Shown: piece by piece, positions 1 to 8,453 of the stretch
Layout: each line of letters begins with the position of its first letter
Numbering within the stretch: the first letter of the stretch is position 1
Assembly (NCBI GenBank): GCA_014960805.1
Contig: CP063163.1
Location: 1,692,001-1,756,000 of the forward strand
DNA length: 64,000 nucleotides
Reading direction: 5' to 3'
Source of the DNA: Cytobacillus suaedae
GTDB taxonomy: Bacteria > Bacillota > Bacilli > Bacillales > Bacillaceae_L
Notes under the pieces: generated by a model
Seen by the model: only the letters and a program-made list of their open reading frames with translations
What the model was told of the DNA's origin: nothing
Databases searched by the model: none
Made by a program: the position numbers and the translations under genes

Positions 1-699
1 GTGGAAGAAGGTTGGATGAGGCAAATGGCAAAACAGCTAAATCAACCAATTACTACTTTTGTAATGAAACAGGAAGAGGTATTTCAATTAAGGTGGTTTA
101 CACCGAAGAGTGAGGTAGGGTTATGTGGACATGGTACCCTAGGAGCTGCACATATTATTTGGAGTGAGGGGTTATGGGACATAGCTAGACCAATTGGATT
201 CGAAACTCTGTCTGGAAGGTTAGTAGCAGAGAGGCTGAATAAATCTATAAAGCTAACTTTCCCACTTATAGAGTCTAGTGATATTGAAATCATAGCGGAG
301 ATGGAATCTATTTTAGGTGAGCCCATTTTATCTATGGCTTGGGCTAAGGATCGATATATCGTTGAGCTAGAATCTGAAGAGAAAGTACGAAAAGTAATTC
401 CTAATTTAAATTTATTAAAAGAACTTGATGCTGCAGGTGTGGTTGTTACAACTAGTAATTCCACTAACTATGATTTTGTCTCGAGATATTTTGCTCCGAA
501 AATAGGGGTCGATGAGGACTCTGTTACTGGTTCAGCCCATTGTGCCCTAGCATCCTATTGGAAGAAGAGACTACTTAAAAGTGAGTTTAAAGCCTATCAA
601 GCTTCAGAACGTGGTGGAGAATTGGTAGTGAGAGTAGTAGAAAATACAGTTGAATTAAGCGGGACATGTAGGACTGTATTTAAAGGTTTTATGGACTAG
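1..699 (+). CDS. PhzF-family isomerase/epimerase, 5' truncated by window edge
   Basis: PhzF family (diaminopimelate-epimerase fold; members catalyse isomerisations such as the phenazine step, and most Bacillus members have no known substrate). The reading frame is open at base 1, so the usual N-terminal part (about 40-60 residues) lies outside the window. Visible family motifs are LCGHGTLGAAH (residues 41-51 of the visible part) and DEDSVTGSAHC (171-181), the second-lobe signature near the active site. It ends 24 bp before a GNAT gene and is probably co-transcribed with it. The family is clear; the substrate cannot be told from sequence. Confidence 0.85.
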   Translation: MEEGWMRQMAKQLNQPITTFVMKQEEVFQLRWFTPKSEVGLCGHGTLGAAHIIWSEGLWDIARPIGFETLSGRLVAERLNKSIKLTFPLIESSDIEIIAEMESILGEPILSMAWAKDRYIVELESEEKVRKVIPNLNLLKELDAAGVVVTTSNSTNYDFVSRYFAPKIGVDEDSVTGSAHCALASYWKKRLLKSEFKAYQASERGGELVVRVVENTVELSGTCRTVFKGFMD

Positions 700-722
700 T
701 GGGAAGGAATAGGTAATCAACA

Positions 723-1205
723 ATGGTGATAAAGAACTTAGATATTACAAACCAAGCTATTGCTAAGGATGTACTAAAGGTACAAATTCCTGCTTATCAG
801 GTGGAGGCTGAAATCATTGATTTTTTTGACCTACCTCCATTAAAGGATACAGTCGAAAGTTTGACTCAGTGTAGAGAAACGTTTTTAGGGTGTTACCAAG
901 ACGGAGAACTGTGTGGAGTCATTTCTTATAAGATAGAAGAGTCAGAGATTGATATCCACAGATTGGTTGTACATCCAAGTCATTTTAGAAAAGGGATTGC
1001 TAAACGGTTATTAGATTTTGTTGAGAAATCATTTGATGATTCTTACTCTTTTACTGTTTCAACAGGTGCTAAAAATAGCCCTGCACTGGCTTTTTATGAG
1101 AAATATGGTTTTACAAAAACAAAAGAGTTACAAATTACTGAAAATCTATCAATAGCCTGCTTCAGGAAAAATAAACTATTGAAGGTAATCCTAAATGAAG
1201 AATAA
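723..1205 (+). CDS. GNAT-family N-acetyltransferase
   Basis: Predicted acetyl-CoA-dependent acyltransferase of 160 aa, a normal length for a stand-alone GNAT domain. The acetyl-CoA loop is the RKGIA segment (89-93) after the VVHPSH strand, and motif B is ALAFYEKYGF (121-130). The ATG follows a GGAAGGAA ribosome site. It overlaps the next gene by 11 bp, so it is likely translationally coupled to the methyltransferase; together with phzF this looks like a small-molecule modification operon. Substrate unknown. Confidence 0.85.
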   Translation: MVIKNLDITNQAIAKDVLKVQIPAYQVEAEIIDFFDLPPLKDTVESLTQCRETFLGCYQDGELCGVISYKIEESEIDIHRLVVHPSHFRKGIAKRLLDFVEKSFDDSYSFTVSTGAKNSPALAFYEKYGFTKTKELQITENLSIACFRKNKLLKVILNEE

Positions 1206-1956
1206 TTTTGAAGAATACAATGATCCCATCTTATATGATATAGAGACCAAATCCTTCAAAGAAGATATTCCGTTCTTATCAAAGTTTGCTTCGCGGATTA
1301 ATGGCCCTATTATTGACTTAGCCTGTGGTACAGGTAGAGCAACTATTCCACTTGCAAGAAAGGGACATCAGTTAATTGGAGTAGATCTGCATCAAGGAAT
1401 GTTAATTGAAGCAAAGAGGAAAGCTTCAATGTTACAATTATCGATTGATTGGTTTCTCCAAGATTGCACAAAGTTACGCATTCCTTTGAAAAGTAATCTA
1501 ATCTTTTCGGTTGGTAATTCATTTCAACATTTTTTTTCAAACGAGGAGCAAGATGGCTTACTTACATCTGTGAATCAGCATTTAGAGAAGGACGGCTTGT
1601 TTATTTTTAACACAAGGTTTCCATGTGAGGCGGAGTTACTTCAACCAACCACGGAAGAATACTGGAGAACATATGTAGACCCTAAAACACTGGGCAAAGT
1701 TGATGTGTATACAATAAGTTCTTACGATTCACTAACCCAGGTTCAACATTATACAACGATCCGAAGGCGTAAAGATGGAGATAAAGTAATTGATGATAAG
1801 AGAACTAACATCAGCTTGCGTTATGTTTTCCCAAAAGAGATGGACCGTATTTTATCTTCAAATGGCTTTGAAATAGTTAATGTATATGAGGATTGGAATG
1901 AAACCCCTTTATCGAGGGAAAGTACTCAGATGATTTATGTTTGTAAAAAGAGATAA
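1195..1956 (+). CDS. Class I SAM-dependent methyltransferase
   Basis: Predicted 253-aa cytoplasmic methyltransferase. The SAM-binding glycine loop is visible as DLACGTGRAT (residues 41-50), followed by the acidic residue at the end of strand 2 (GVDLHQGM, 62-69) and a motif near FSVGNSFQHF typical of the YjhP/UbiE-like methyltransferase-25 group. The start overlaps the end of the GNAT gene, indicating one transcript. A hairpin terminator follows at 1981. The methyl acceptor cannot be predicted. Confidence 0.85.
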   Translation: MKNNFEEYNDPILYDIETKSFKEDIPFLSKFASRINGPIIDLACGTGRATIPLARKGHQLIGVDLHQGMLIEAKRKASMLQLSIDWFLQDCTKLRIPLKSNLIFSVGNSFQHFFSNEEQDGLLTSVNQHLEKDGLFIFNTRFPCEAELLQPTTEEYWRTYVDPKTLGKVDVYTISSYDSLTQVQHYTTIRRRKDGDKVIDDKRTNISLRYVFPKEMDRILSSNGFEIVNVYEDWNETPLSRESTQMIYVCKKR

Positions 1957-1980
1957 TAGACTAGGATTTTTTGCGTAAAA

Positions 1981-2041
1981 AAAGGACCATAGGGTCTCTA
2001 TTTGTTGTTCTACATCTAGAGAGAGTCCATAATGGTCCTTT
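1981..2041. terminator. Bidirectional hairpin between convergent genes
   Basis: AAAGGACCAT (1981-1990) pairs perfectly with ATGGTCCTTT (2032-2041). The A-run before and the short T-run after let it serve the rightward methyltransferase operon and the leftward gene that ends at 2046. Confidence 0.7.
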
Positions 2042-2045
2042 GATA

Positions 2046-2408
2046 TTAGTAGTAAAATGGGAATGGTAGAATAAATGGGAAGACAAATTGAGCATATGGA
2101 TAGCGACGGCGACGGAAACGGCGATATCTTCTTCGTGGTCTTCCGTAACCATACCCATATCCGTCATATCCATCATAACCGTTATAACCACCATAACCGC
2201 CATAACCATAGCGCATGTCTGCTGTATTCTCTTGGACTTCTTCTGGAACCATCATTTCTACTCCATTATCATCCATATCCGTAATGATTCCCTCAACTTG
2301 TGACCCATCAGCTAATTGGCCAGTAACATAGTAATTCATGTATCTTTGACAAGCATTTTGTATATCCATAGGATTCGTCATCCCAGGATAACCATTTTGA
2401 TTGTACAT
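2046..2408 (-). CDS. Gly/Tyr- and Arg-rich small protein, possible spore coat component
   Basis: 120 aa from the ATG at 2408; the ATG at 2414 abuts the AAAGGAGGG site, whereas 2408 lies 6 nt from it. The N-terminal half is ordinary and looks folded (QLADGSQVEGIITDMDDNG). It is followed by a Gly/Tyr/Asp tract of tandem YGGY/YDGY-like units (about 67-88), then an Arg/Tyr-rich stretch and an aromatic, hydrophobic tail. Such composition is common among Bacillus spore coat and exosporium proteins, but I recognise no named family. It is convergent with the methyltransferase. Function is inference only. Confidence 0.6.
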   Translation of the reverse strand: MYNQNGYPGMTNPMDIQNACQRYMNYYVTGQLADGSQVEGIITDMDDNGVEMMVPEEVQENTADMRYGYGGYGGYNGYDGYDGYGYGYGRPRRRYRRFRRRRYPYAQFVFPFILPFPFYY

Positions 2409-2488
2409 GAACATCCCTCCTTTACATAAATAGGATATTCACCTACAAGAGAAGGGGTTCCGTGTCCATTCTAAAATTAATCATTACT

Positions 2489-3439
2489 CTACCTACACAG
2501 CATATCATTATGCTTGATTTTTGATGTTTCAATTTGAATTGTGGTGTGATCTATGTGGAATTTTTCTTTAATTTTATCAATGGCTTGTTGTAGAATTTCC
2601 TGACTATCTAACTGGTCTTCTATCACCATATGACAGCTTAATGAATCTAAACCAGATGTAATCGTCCATATGTGAAGGTCATGAATATCCTTCACACCTT
2701 TGATCTCTCTTAGTGCATTTTTTACCTCTTGTTGATCAACGGTAATTGGCGTTCCTTCCATTAAAATATGGATTGAATGTTGTATGACACCCCATGCGCT
2801 TTTTAAAATTAAAAGGGCGACGATTACTGAAATGACTGGATCTGCAATGTACCAAGAAAACAGTAACATCACAATCCCTGCAATAATTGCTCCTACCGAA
2901 CCTAAGGCATCTCCTAAAACGTGAAGATATGCACTGCGCAAATTCACATTGTTTTTCACATCGCCTTTACGAATTAGAGCCCATGCACTCAGTAAATTCG
3001 CAAACAACCCAACTGAAGCAATAATAATCATGGTACCACTTGCAACGGTTGGAGGAGCAAAGTATCGTTCAATCGCTTCCCAGACGATAAAGCCAGCAAT
3101 GACAAATAAGGAAACCCCATTAAACAGTGCAGCTAATATTTCAAAGCGGAAAAATCCATACGTCTTGTTAGGTGAAGGTGGTCGTGAAGCAAACCAAATC
3201 GCTATTAAGCTTAAAAATAAAGAACTTGTGTCACTTAACATATGACCGGCATCACTTAATAAAGCCAAGCTATTCGTTAGTAAACCCCCAAAGAACTCGA
3301 GAAACATTATACAAGTGGTGATCAATAAAGCAATTAGTAATCCTTTCTTATTTCCTTCTCTTGTAATTTTAAAATGGTGGTGGTGATCATGATGTTCGTG
3401 TCCATGGTCGTGATTATGGTGAGCATGATGATGACCCAT
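2489..3439 (-). CDS. czcD: CDF-family zinc/cobalt/cadmium efflux protein CzcD
   Basis: Inner-membrane metal/proton antiporter of the cation diffusion facilitator family, exporting Zn2+ and likely Co2+/Cd2+. At 316 aa it has the usual CzcD length. The N-terminus is extremely His-rich (13 His in the first 22 residues). Six membrane segments follow, with the metal-site signatures H66xxxD70 in TM2 and H173xxxD177 in TM5, and a cytosolic C-terminal domain. It starts 12 bp after czrA stops, behind a GGGGG site, and is the last gene of the czcO-czrA-czcD unit. Expression should be induced by zinc through CzrA at the operator near 4837. Confidence 0.93.
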   Translation of the reverse strand: MGHHHAHHNHDHGHEHHDHHHHFKITREGNKKGLLIALLITTCIMFLEFFGGLLTNSLALLSDAGHMLSDTSSLFLSLIAIWFASRPPSPNKTYGFFRFEILAALFNGVSLFVIAGFIVWEAIERYFAPPTVASGTMIIIASVGLFANLLSAWALIRKGDVKNNVNLRSAYLHVLGDALGSVGAIIAGIVMLLFSWYIADPVISVIVALLILKSAWGVIQHSIHILMEGTPITVDQQEVKNALREIKGVKDIHDLHIWTITSGLDSLSCHMVIEDQLDSQEILQQAIDKIKEKFHIDHTTIQIETSKIKHNDMLCR

Positions 3440-3451
3440 ACTCGTTCCCCC

Positions 3452-3760
3452 TTAGGTGTGGTCTATATGCGATAGAACTTGATTCAAAATTTCTATAACA
3501 TGTTCATCGTCATATGTATAATAAAACGTATTGCCTTCGCGACGATATTTAACCAGTCTGAGATTTCTTAAAAAACTAAGTTGGTGAGAAACAGCTGATT
3601 GAGTCATTTCAAGTACCTCTACGATATGGGTTACAGAACATTCCTCTTGGGAAAGTAAATATAAGATTTTAATTCTAGTAGGGTCGGATAATGCCTTAAA
3701 TATACGGGAAGCTTCATCAATGGTTTCTGGTGATAAAACGGGATGTTTATCTTTTTTTAT
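3452..3760 (-). CDS. czrA: ArsR/SmtB-family zinc-sensing repressor CzrA
   Basis: 102 aa if started at the ATA codon at 3760, which lies 8 nt after an AGAGAGG site. The winged-helix recognition segment is SAVSHQLSFLRNL (55-67). All four ligands of the alpha-5 zinc site of Staphylococcus aureus CzrA are present: D85, H87, H98 and H101, offset by one from D84/H86/H97/H100. This also supports the ATA start. Conventional in-frame starts exist only inside the upstream gene (ATG 3817, TTG 3829) without a good ribosome site. It sits between czcO and czcD, as expected for the operon's repressor. The family is certain; the start codon is unusual. Confidence 0.9.
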   Translation of the reverse strand: MKKDKHPVLSPETIDEASRIFKALSDPTRIKILYLLSQEECSVTHIVEVLEMTQSAVSHQLSFLRNLRLVKYRREGNTFYYTYDDEHVIEILNQVLSHIDHT

Positions 3761-3773
3761 AGTAAAATCCTCT

Positions 3774-4816
3774 CTAACTGAAAGATGTAATATGACGATA
3801 TAAATAGTGAGCGTCATCTCCAACACCAAGAAGAAGGGCAGAGCCTCTTTTGGCTTGCCAAGGTAAGCCTAAAAAGTATAATCCATTTATGTTTGATATT
3901 CCTCTATTGTGTATAGGCATGTGATTTGAATTAGTCGCTTGTTGAATCTGCAACCATTCATAATTTGAGGTAAAACCAGTAGCCCAAATGATATTATCAA
4001 CTTTAAGTTTGCTACCATCTTCGAATTTTATGTTTTTTCCTTGCCAGGATATGGTTCGGGATTTGAGTTGAATTGTTCCTGTTTTAATTTTATCCTTCAT
4101 TTCATAACCGAAGATGGGATCACCTTGATGCTTTAACCATTTTCCAATGAACGAATGGGTAGAAGCCTGTAAAACACCTACTTTATCAAACCACCAAAAT
4201 ATACTTTTATCTAAAAACGTTAAAGGCAAATATTTTATTTTTTGTCCAACTGAAAGGAAGACTTCTCTTTCACTAGATAGTTCAGAGGCAATTTGAGCTC
4301 CTGAATTCCCACAACCGACAATTAAAACAGATCCTTCCTTTAGCTGTGAAGGGTTTTTGTATTGTGATGAGTGTAGTTGTAAGACATTCTCATCAATTGT
4401 TTGAGAGAAAGCTGGAATTTTTGGGCTTGGAAAGGGCCAGTTGCAACAATTAATTTCCTAGATTTATACTCTCCTGCAGACGTCATTAAGAGAAATAGAT
4501 TGTTGTGTTTTACAGCTTTAATTACTTCTGTATTGTGTAAGATTGGTAAGTCAAAGACCTTTGCATAATTTGCTAGATAGGTAGCGATTTCATTCTTTGT
4601 AGGAAAAGTATTTTGTGCTCCTTTTAAAGGTAAGCCTGGAAGGGAGCTATAGTCCCTAGGAGTAAATAACCCTAGTGAGTCATATCTCTTTGCCCAGCTA
4701 ACCCCAACCTGGGTATCTTTGTTTAAAAGTAAAAAAGACAAATTGCTCTTTTTTAAATAATAACCCATGGCTAATCCAGCTTGACCAGCACCTACGATAA
4801 TTACATCATATATCAT
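3774..4816 (-). pseudogene. czcO: CzcO-like FAD/NAD(P) oxidoreductase, single frameshift
   Basis: Homologue of the flavoprotein monooxygenase-like CzcO (formerly TrkA) that accompanies CzcD in Bacillus. The first part (4816 to about 4430) has the FAD loop VGAGQAGLAMGYYL. The frame breaks at about 4418-4432, in the stretch that reads GCCCAAAAATTCC on this strand. Translating the other frame restores PKIPAFSQTIDENV and then runs without stop through KEGSVLIVGCGNSGAQIA (NADPH-site loop) and ATGF to the stop at 3774. Total coding length is about 348 codons, the family norm, with no other lesion. It could be a recent pseudogene, a sequencing error, or programmed slippage on the A-run. Confidence 0.85.
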
Positions 4817-4836
4817 TTTATTTCATCCTATCTAAA

Positions 4837-4860
4837 GTATATGAGCATATGTTCATATAC
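4837..4860. promoter_or_regulatory. Probable CzrA operator upstream of czcO-czrA-czcD
   Basis: A 24-bp near-perfect palindrome, GTATATGA-gcatatgt-TCATATAC, lies 21 bp upstream of the czcO start. It has the form of ArsR/SmtB metal-sensor operators (ATATGA-N-TCATAT half sites). Only one base pair breaks the symmetry. Being the only such site in front of the three genes, it should make the whole operon zinc-inducible. Confidence 0.75.
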
Positions 4861-4978
4861 TTAGTGTATGTTGGAAATTATTCATTGTCAATAATTAGAA
4901 AAAATTGTTATGTTTGTTTAATCCGTGTTATTTTTATAATAGTAAGTAAATAAGTTATGGATAAAGGGGGATGAGGAT

Positions 4979-5476
4979 ATGGAAGAGAATGATAGAATTA
5001 GAGAGGCTTTGTTAGCAAGTGTAAGCTCTATCGATGACACTCAATTAAATGAACGTCTCGATAGCTCGAGTTGGTCAATTATGGAGGTATTAGAGCACTT
5101 GTCCTTAATTGAAATGGTAGTTGCAAATGCAATTACAGAGGAAGTAAAGAATGAGCAAAGTGTAAGAGCAGAGGACAAACCTATCAAATTTACTGTTGAT
5201 CGCCGACATAAAGTAAAAGCTCCAGGTTTTATTGAACCATCCGGGGAATTTTTGACTTTGGAAGAAGTAATAAAGAAGCTGGCAAAATCTCGTGAAGCAC
5301 TAGTCAATGCAGTCGCTAATGTTGAGGAAAGTGTATTAGAGCAAAAATCTTATCCTCATCCTGTATTCGGACCTTTAAGCTTGAAGCAGTGGGTTCCGTT
5401 TGTTGGTTTGCACGAGAAGAGGCATCTTGAACAAATTGAAGAAATAAAAGCTAAATTGGGGATTGAGATTAAATAG
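4979..5476 (+). CDS. DinB-superfamily (DinB_2) protein
   Basis: 165-aa four-helix-bundle protein of the DinB/YfiT-like superfamily, predicted metal-dependent enzymes (often thiol S-transferases) of unknown substrate. The three metal-binding histidines are visible at H40 (EVLEHLSLIE), H145 and H149 (GLHEKRHLEQ). A GGGGGATGAGGAT ribosome site precedes the ATG. It reads divergently from the czc operon and is followed directly by a repeat array, so it is probably monocistronic. Confidence 0.8.
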   Translation: MEENDRIREALLASVSSIDDTQLNERLDSSSWSIMEVLEHLSLIEMVVANAITEEVKNEQSVRAEDKPIKFTVDRRHKVKAPGFIEPSGEFLTLEEVIKKLAKSREALVNAVANVEESVLEQKSYPHPVFGPLSLKQWVPFVGLHEKRHLEQIEEIKAKLGIEIK

Positions 5477-5489
5477 ATGGTGATGGGAG

Positions 5490-5818
5490 AATATATGAAC
5501 TCCCAAGTGAATGAAGTTGCTAAAGAGAGGTAACATAAACTATTTTATGAACCCCCAAATGAGTAAAAAGATCAAAGAGAGGTCACATAAATCGATTTAT
5601 CAACCCTCAAATGAGTAAAAAGATCAAAGAGAGGTCACATAAATCGATTTATCAACCCTCAAATGAGTAAAAAGATCAAAGAGAGGTCACATAAATCGAT
5701 TTATCAACCCTCGAACGAGTAAAAAGATCAAAGAGAGGTAACAAAATTGATTTATCAACCCTCGAAAGAATAAAAAAATCAAAGAGAGGTCACACAAATC
5801 CTTTCATAGCTCTCTCTT
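5490..5818. repeat. 52-bp palindromic repeat array 1
   Basis: About six tandem units of 52 bp (units begin near 5527, 5579, 5631, 5683, 5735 and 5786, with partial units at both ends). Each holds a 30-bp imperfect palindrome, GAGGTCACATAAATC-GATTTATCAACCCTC, whose core ATAAATCGATTTAT is perfectly symmetrical, plus a conserved 22-bp linker. Central units are nearly identical and the outer ones diverged. The same motif and period recur at 30491. It fills the gap between dinB and the FAD oxidoreductase gene; no gene is visible in it. Confidence 0.9.
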
Positions 5819-5872
5819 AAAGTTTCAAACAGTACAAAAGGCAATAATCCCACATAAAGGATTAAGTCATTA

Positions 5873-6433
5873 TTATTTTAACACATCATGATCAACATAA
5901 CGTTCGCCATTTAGTTCGCTAATAACATTGATTGCAACATGTGCACCGTGACCAGCTGTGATGATCGTATGAACACTTAATCCTGCTACAGTACCAGCAC
6001 CCCAAATACCCTCAATGCTGGTTCTACCATCACCATCTACGTCTAATACAGTTTTTATTCTAGGCTCAGTACCTGACTTAGTATTTAAGCCGATTTTTTC
6101 AGCTAAATCAACACCTATACCAGTTGCGAAGATAATATGTTTAGTCTCAAAGCTTCCATTGTCTGTCTCAACAGTGAAGCCTTCACCTTTCTTCTCAATG
6201 TTTGTCGCCTCAGCTTGGACAATCTCCCCACCAAACTTTTGAACTTGTTGTTTCCCAGTTTCAATCAAATCTGGACCAGAAATTTCTTTTACACCATAAT
6301 GATTTTCAACCCAAGCTCGTTTAGTCATACTTTTATCATTGTCTAATACTAGAGTTTTTTTACCAGACTTCGCAGCAAATAGAGCAGCACTTGCACCTGC
6401 AGGTCCAGCGCCGATAACTAGAATGTCATACAT
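5873..6433 (-). CDS. Short FAD-dependent oxidoreductase (thioredoxin-reductase-like fold)
   Basis: 186-aa protein with the FAD dinucleotide loop VIGAGPAGASAA (6-17), the central ATGIG segment, and a C-terminal GIWGAGTVAG flavin motif as in thioredoxin reductases. It is much shorter than TrxB (about 310 aa) because the NADPH domain and redox CxxC are absent; comparable short flavoproteins occur in many bacilli and their reaction is unknown. A GGAGGTACAAAC site precedes the ATG. Monocistronic, convergent with the repeat array. Confidence 0.8.
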   Translation of the reverse strand: MYDILVIGAGPAGASAALFAAKSGKKTLVLDNDKSMTKRAWVENHYGVKEISGPDLIETGKQQVQKFGGEIVQAEATNIEKKGEGFTVETDNGSFETKHIIFATGIGVDLAEKIGLNTKSGTEPRIKTVLDVDGDGRTSIEGIWGAGTVAGLSVHTIITAGHGAHVAINVISELNGERYVDHDVLK

Positions 6434-6662
6434 GTTTGTACCTCCAAAATGTATTTATTATATATCTTCTTATCATAATTTTAGTAAAACGAAATATAAA
6501 GTGTCAATTTAGTTGCTCATGAAAGCTCATATGTTTTTTCAGCAAACTTATCAATTTGAAACCTATGCTATGGGTAACTCGTCAAATGAATGTCGTTAAC
6601 GAGAAAATAAACCGGTTCTTAAAATTGAACGTGGGCTTAAGCAAAGAAGAGGGTAAAACAGT

Positions 6663-7214
6663 ATGAATACACTACATGAAATCCGACAAAAAGATGACCA
6701 GTTAGAGGACATTATGAATAGATTCGGAGAAGAAATAAAAAGATTAATCTTTAGTTTTACAAAAAATTGGACGGTAACAGAGGATTTAACTCAAGAAGTA
6801 TTTGTGTCCGTCTATCTCAATTTAGATGGTTTTAGAGAAGAGTCTCATATTAAAACTTGGGTTTATCGAATTGCGATTAACAAATCAAAAGATTACTTAC
6901 GTAGTTGGGCATACCGAAAAATGGTGATTACGGATTCTTTTAAACAGGAAAATGACTATCTCCATGAACAACCAGATGTTCTCCTCGTAAAAAACTTTGA
7001 AAATCAACAGCTATTTGAGCAAGTGATGATGCTCCCAATGAAGTATAGAGAAGTTATTATCTTATTTTACTTGAAAGAACTATCCATTGAAGAAGTGGGG
7101 GAGGTCCTTCAACTTAACACCTCAACTGTAAAAACAAGGCTAAAACGAGGTAGGGATAAGCTGAAAAATAGTTATATCGTAGAAGGAGGCAATCACAATG
7201 GAATCAAAGCTTAA
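6663..7214 (+). CDS. ECF-type RNA polymerase sigma factor
   Basis: 183-aa extracytoplasmic-function sigma factor. Region 2 is visible as WTVTEDLTQEVFVSVY and KTWVYRIAINKSKDYLR (about 37-80), and region 4 as LPMKYREVIILFYLKELSIEEVGEVLQLNTSTVKTRLKR-type helix-turn-helix (about 127-165). It overlaps the next gene by 17 bp; that gene has an N-terminal cytosolic part and one membrane span, the arrangement of a sigma/anti-sigma pair. I could not assign it to a named Bacillus sigma (SigM, V, W, X). The regulon is unknown. Confidence 0.88.
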   Translation: MNTLHEIRQKDDQLEDIMNRFGEEIKRLIFSFTKNWTVTEDLTQEVFVSVYLNLDGFREESHIKTWVYRIAINKSKDYLRSWAYRKMVITDSFKQENDYLHEQPDVLLVKNFENQQLFEQVMMLPMKYREVIILFYLKELSIEEVGEVLQLNTSTVKTRLKRGRDKLKNSYIVEGGNHNGIKA

Positions 7215-8394
7215 CAAATTAAAAGAAGATTACCATTCTACTTTTTCTTCAAATCCAGTATTTACAGAGAAAGATAAGATGAGAATTAGGAATCGTATTG
7301 AAAATGATAACCCTTCAAAGAAATTCAGTGGCTCTCATTTTTTTCCTAGGGTAATGACAGTGGCAGTTATCGTTGCATTGATTGCATTTTCAGTCGGTAT
7401 TGGTGGAGAAAAAATGGGGTTAATTAAACAAGAAGGACCTGCCAATGAAATAACAACTCCTATTGGAGAGGATAAAGAACGTGAGGTTGTAGAGAAACCA
7501 AAAGAACTTACTGAGTCAGAAAAAATAGCAAAGGCGCTACAAAAAGAAGGATTACCTTTAGTAGGAAATAATATCTTTGATCCCACCCTTTTAAAGCCAG
7601 GGGAGCAGGTTGCTGGATGGCGACTCGTTGAAATTGAAGCTTTTCCTGGTAGAGTTGATTATCATTATGATATGACAAAAGCTTATTTCGAAGGAAAGGC
7701 AACAATAACAGGGAAAGTTGAACTTGTTCCAAAGACAAATGAATTTTTAGGAGGTCTCATTACATTTACACCAGACGAAAAATCAATTCACTTGTTACCT
7801 ATCTCACATCACGATACGAGAAATAAATGGTTAGTTTTCGAGAATCAAGAAGAAGCCAAAGAAATCCTCCAACTCTCTTCAGGGGAAACTTTAGAGGGAA
7901 TTAAAGTAACTCTTTCTGATTACAGTGTTCAATATGTTCCTAGTGAAGTTTATGATTATGCAACACTCGTTTCTTTTGACGGTGCTTCAAGCTTTGAAGT
8001 GATTTCTCCAATGTTAGAAGAAGCTTATCAAAACTATCGCACTGATTATAATGAAGAAGTTTTGAGGGAATTGACACCTTTAGATATTTTTAAGCTCTAT
8101 TTTTATGCTCAGATGGAAGAAGATTATCGAACACAATATGAGTTATATATTTCTGATGAGGAATATATTAAAGTATTTGAAACTTATGAGGATTATTACA
8201 AAGCCATGGTTGCTGAGAATAGGGAAACAGACTCCAATTTACTTGATATGGTTTCCCAAAGTGACCTAATGGAGGTTATTCTTCCTGATGATGTGAATGC
8301 AGCCATTACAATTGCCGGAATAGAGGGTGCAAGTTTTGGGTTAGTCAAAAATAAGAATGAAGTTTGGAAGGTTAAATGGATGCCATTCCAGTAG
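7198..8394 (+). CDS. Membrane-anchored protein, putative anti-sigma factor
   Basis: 398 aa. A basic cytosolic segment (1-50) is followed by one membrane span (about 52-68, VMTVAVIVALIAFSVGIG) and a large acidic extracellular domain of about 320 aa. The start overlaps the sigma gene by 17 bp behind GAAGGAGG, so the two are translationally coupled. This arrangement suggests the cytosolic part holds the sigma factor and the outer domain senses envelope signals. No zinc-binding HCC anti-sigma motif and no known RsiV/RsiW outer domain was recognised, so the assignment rests on position and topology. Confidence 0.7.
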   Translation: MESKLNKLKEDYHSTFSSNPVFTEKDKMRIRNRIENDNPSKKFSGSHFFPRVMTVAVIVALIAFSVGIGGEKMGLIKQEGPANEITTPIGEDKEREVVEKPKELTESEKIAKALQKEGLPLVGNNIFDPTLLKPGEQVAGWRLVEIEAFPGRVDYHYDMTKAYFEGKATITGKVELVPKTNEFLGGLITFTPDEKSIHLLPISHHDTRNKWLVFENQEEAKEILQLSSGETLEGIKVTLSDYSVQYVPSEVYDYATLVSFDGASSFEVISPMLEEAYQNYRTDYNEEVLRELTPLDIFKLYFYAQMEEDYRTQYELYISDEEYIKVFETYEDYYKAMVAENRETDSNLLDMVSQSDLMEVILPDDVNAAITIAGIEGASFGLVKNKNEVWKVKWMPFQ

Positions 8395-8416
8395 TAGGTA
8401 TATCACAAAACAAGGA

Positions 8417-8452
8417 AAATGGCTGCCTCTGTCAAATACAGAGCAGCCATTT
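8417..8452. terminator. Hairpin terminator after sigma/anti-sigma operon
   Basis: AAATGGCTG pairs with CAGCCATTT and, inside it, CTCTGT pairs with ACAGAG around a CAAAT loop; a T-rich stretch follows. It lies between convergent genes and may serve both. Confidence 0.75.
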
Positions 8453-8453
8453 C

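Noticed and set aside
2075-2303. Rightward frames rich in His/Ile opposite the Gly/Tyr-rich gene
   Set aside because: They are antisense shadows of a low-complexity coding region, as are those opposite 59233-59559 and 43093-43397.
5490-5818. CRISPR array
   Set aside because: Period is regular but the linkers are as conserved as the palindromes, and no cas genes are present. The same holds for 60811-61190.
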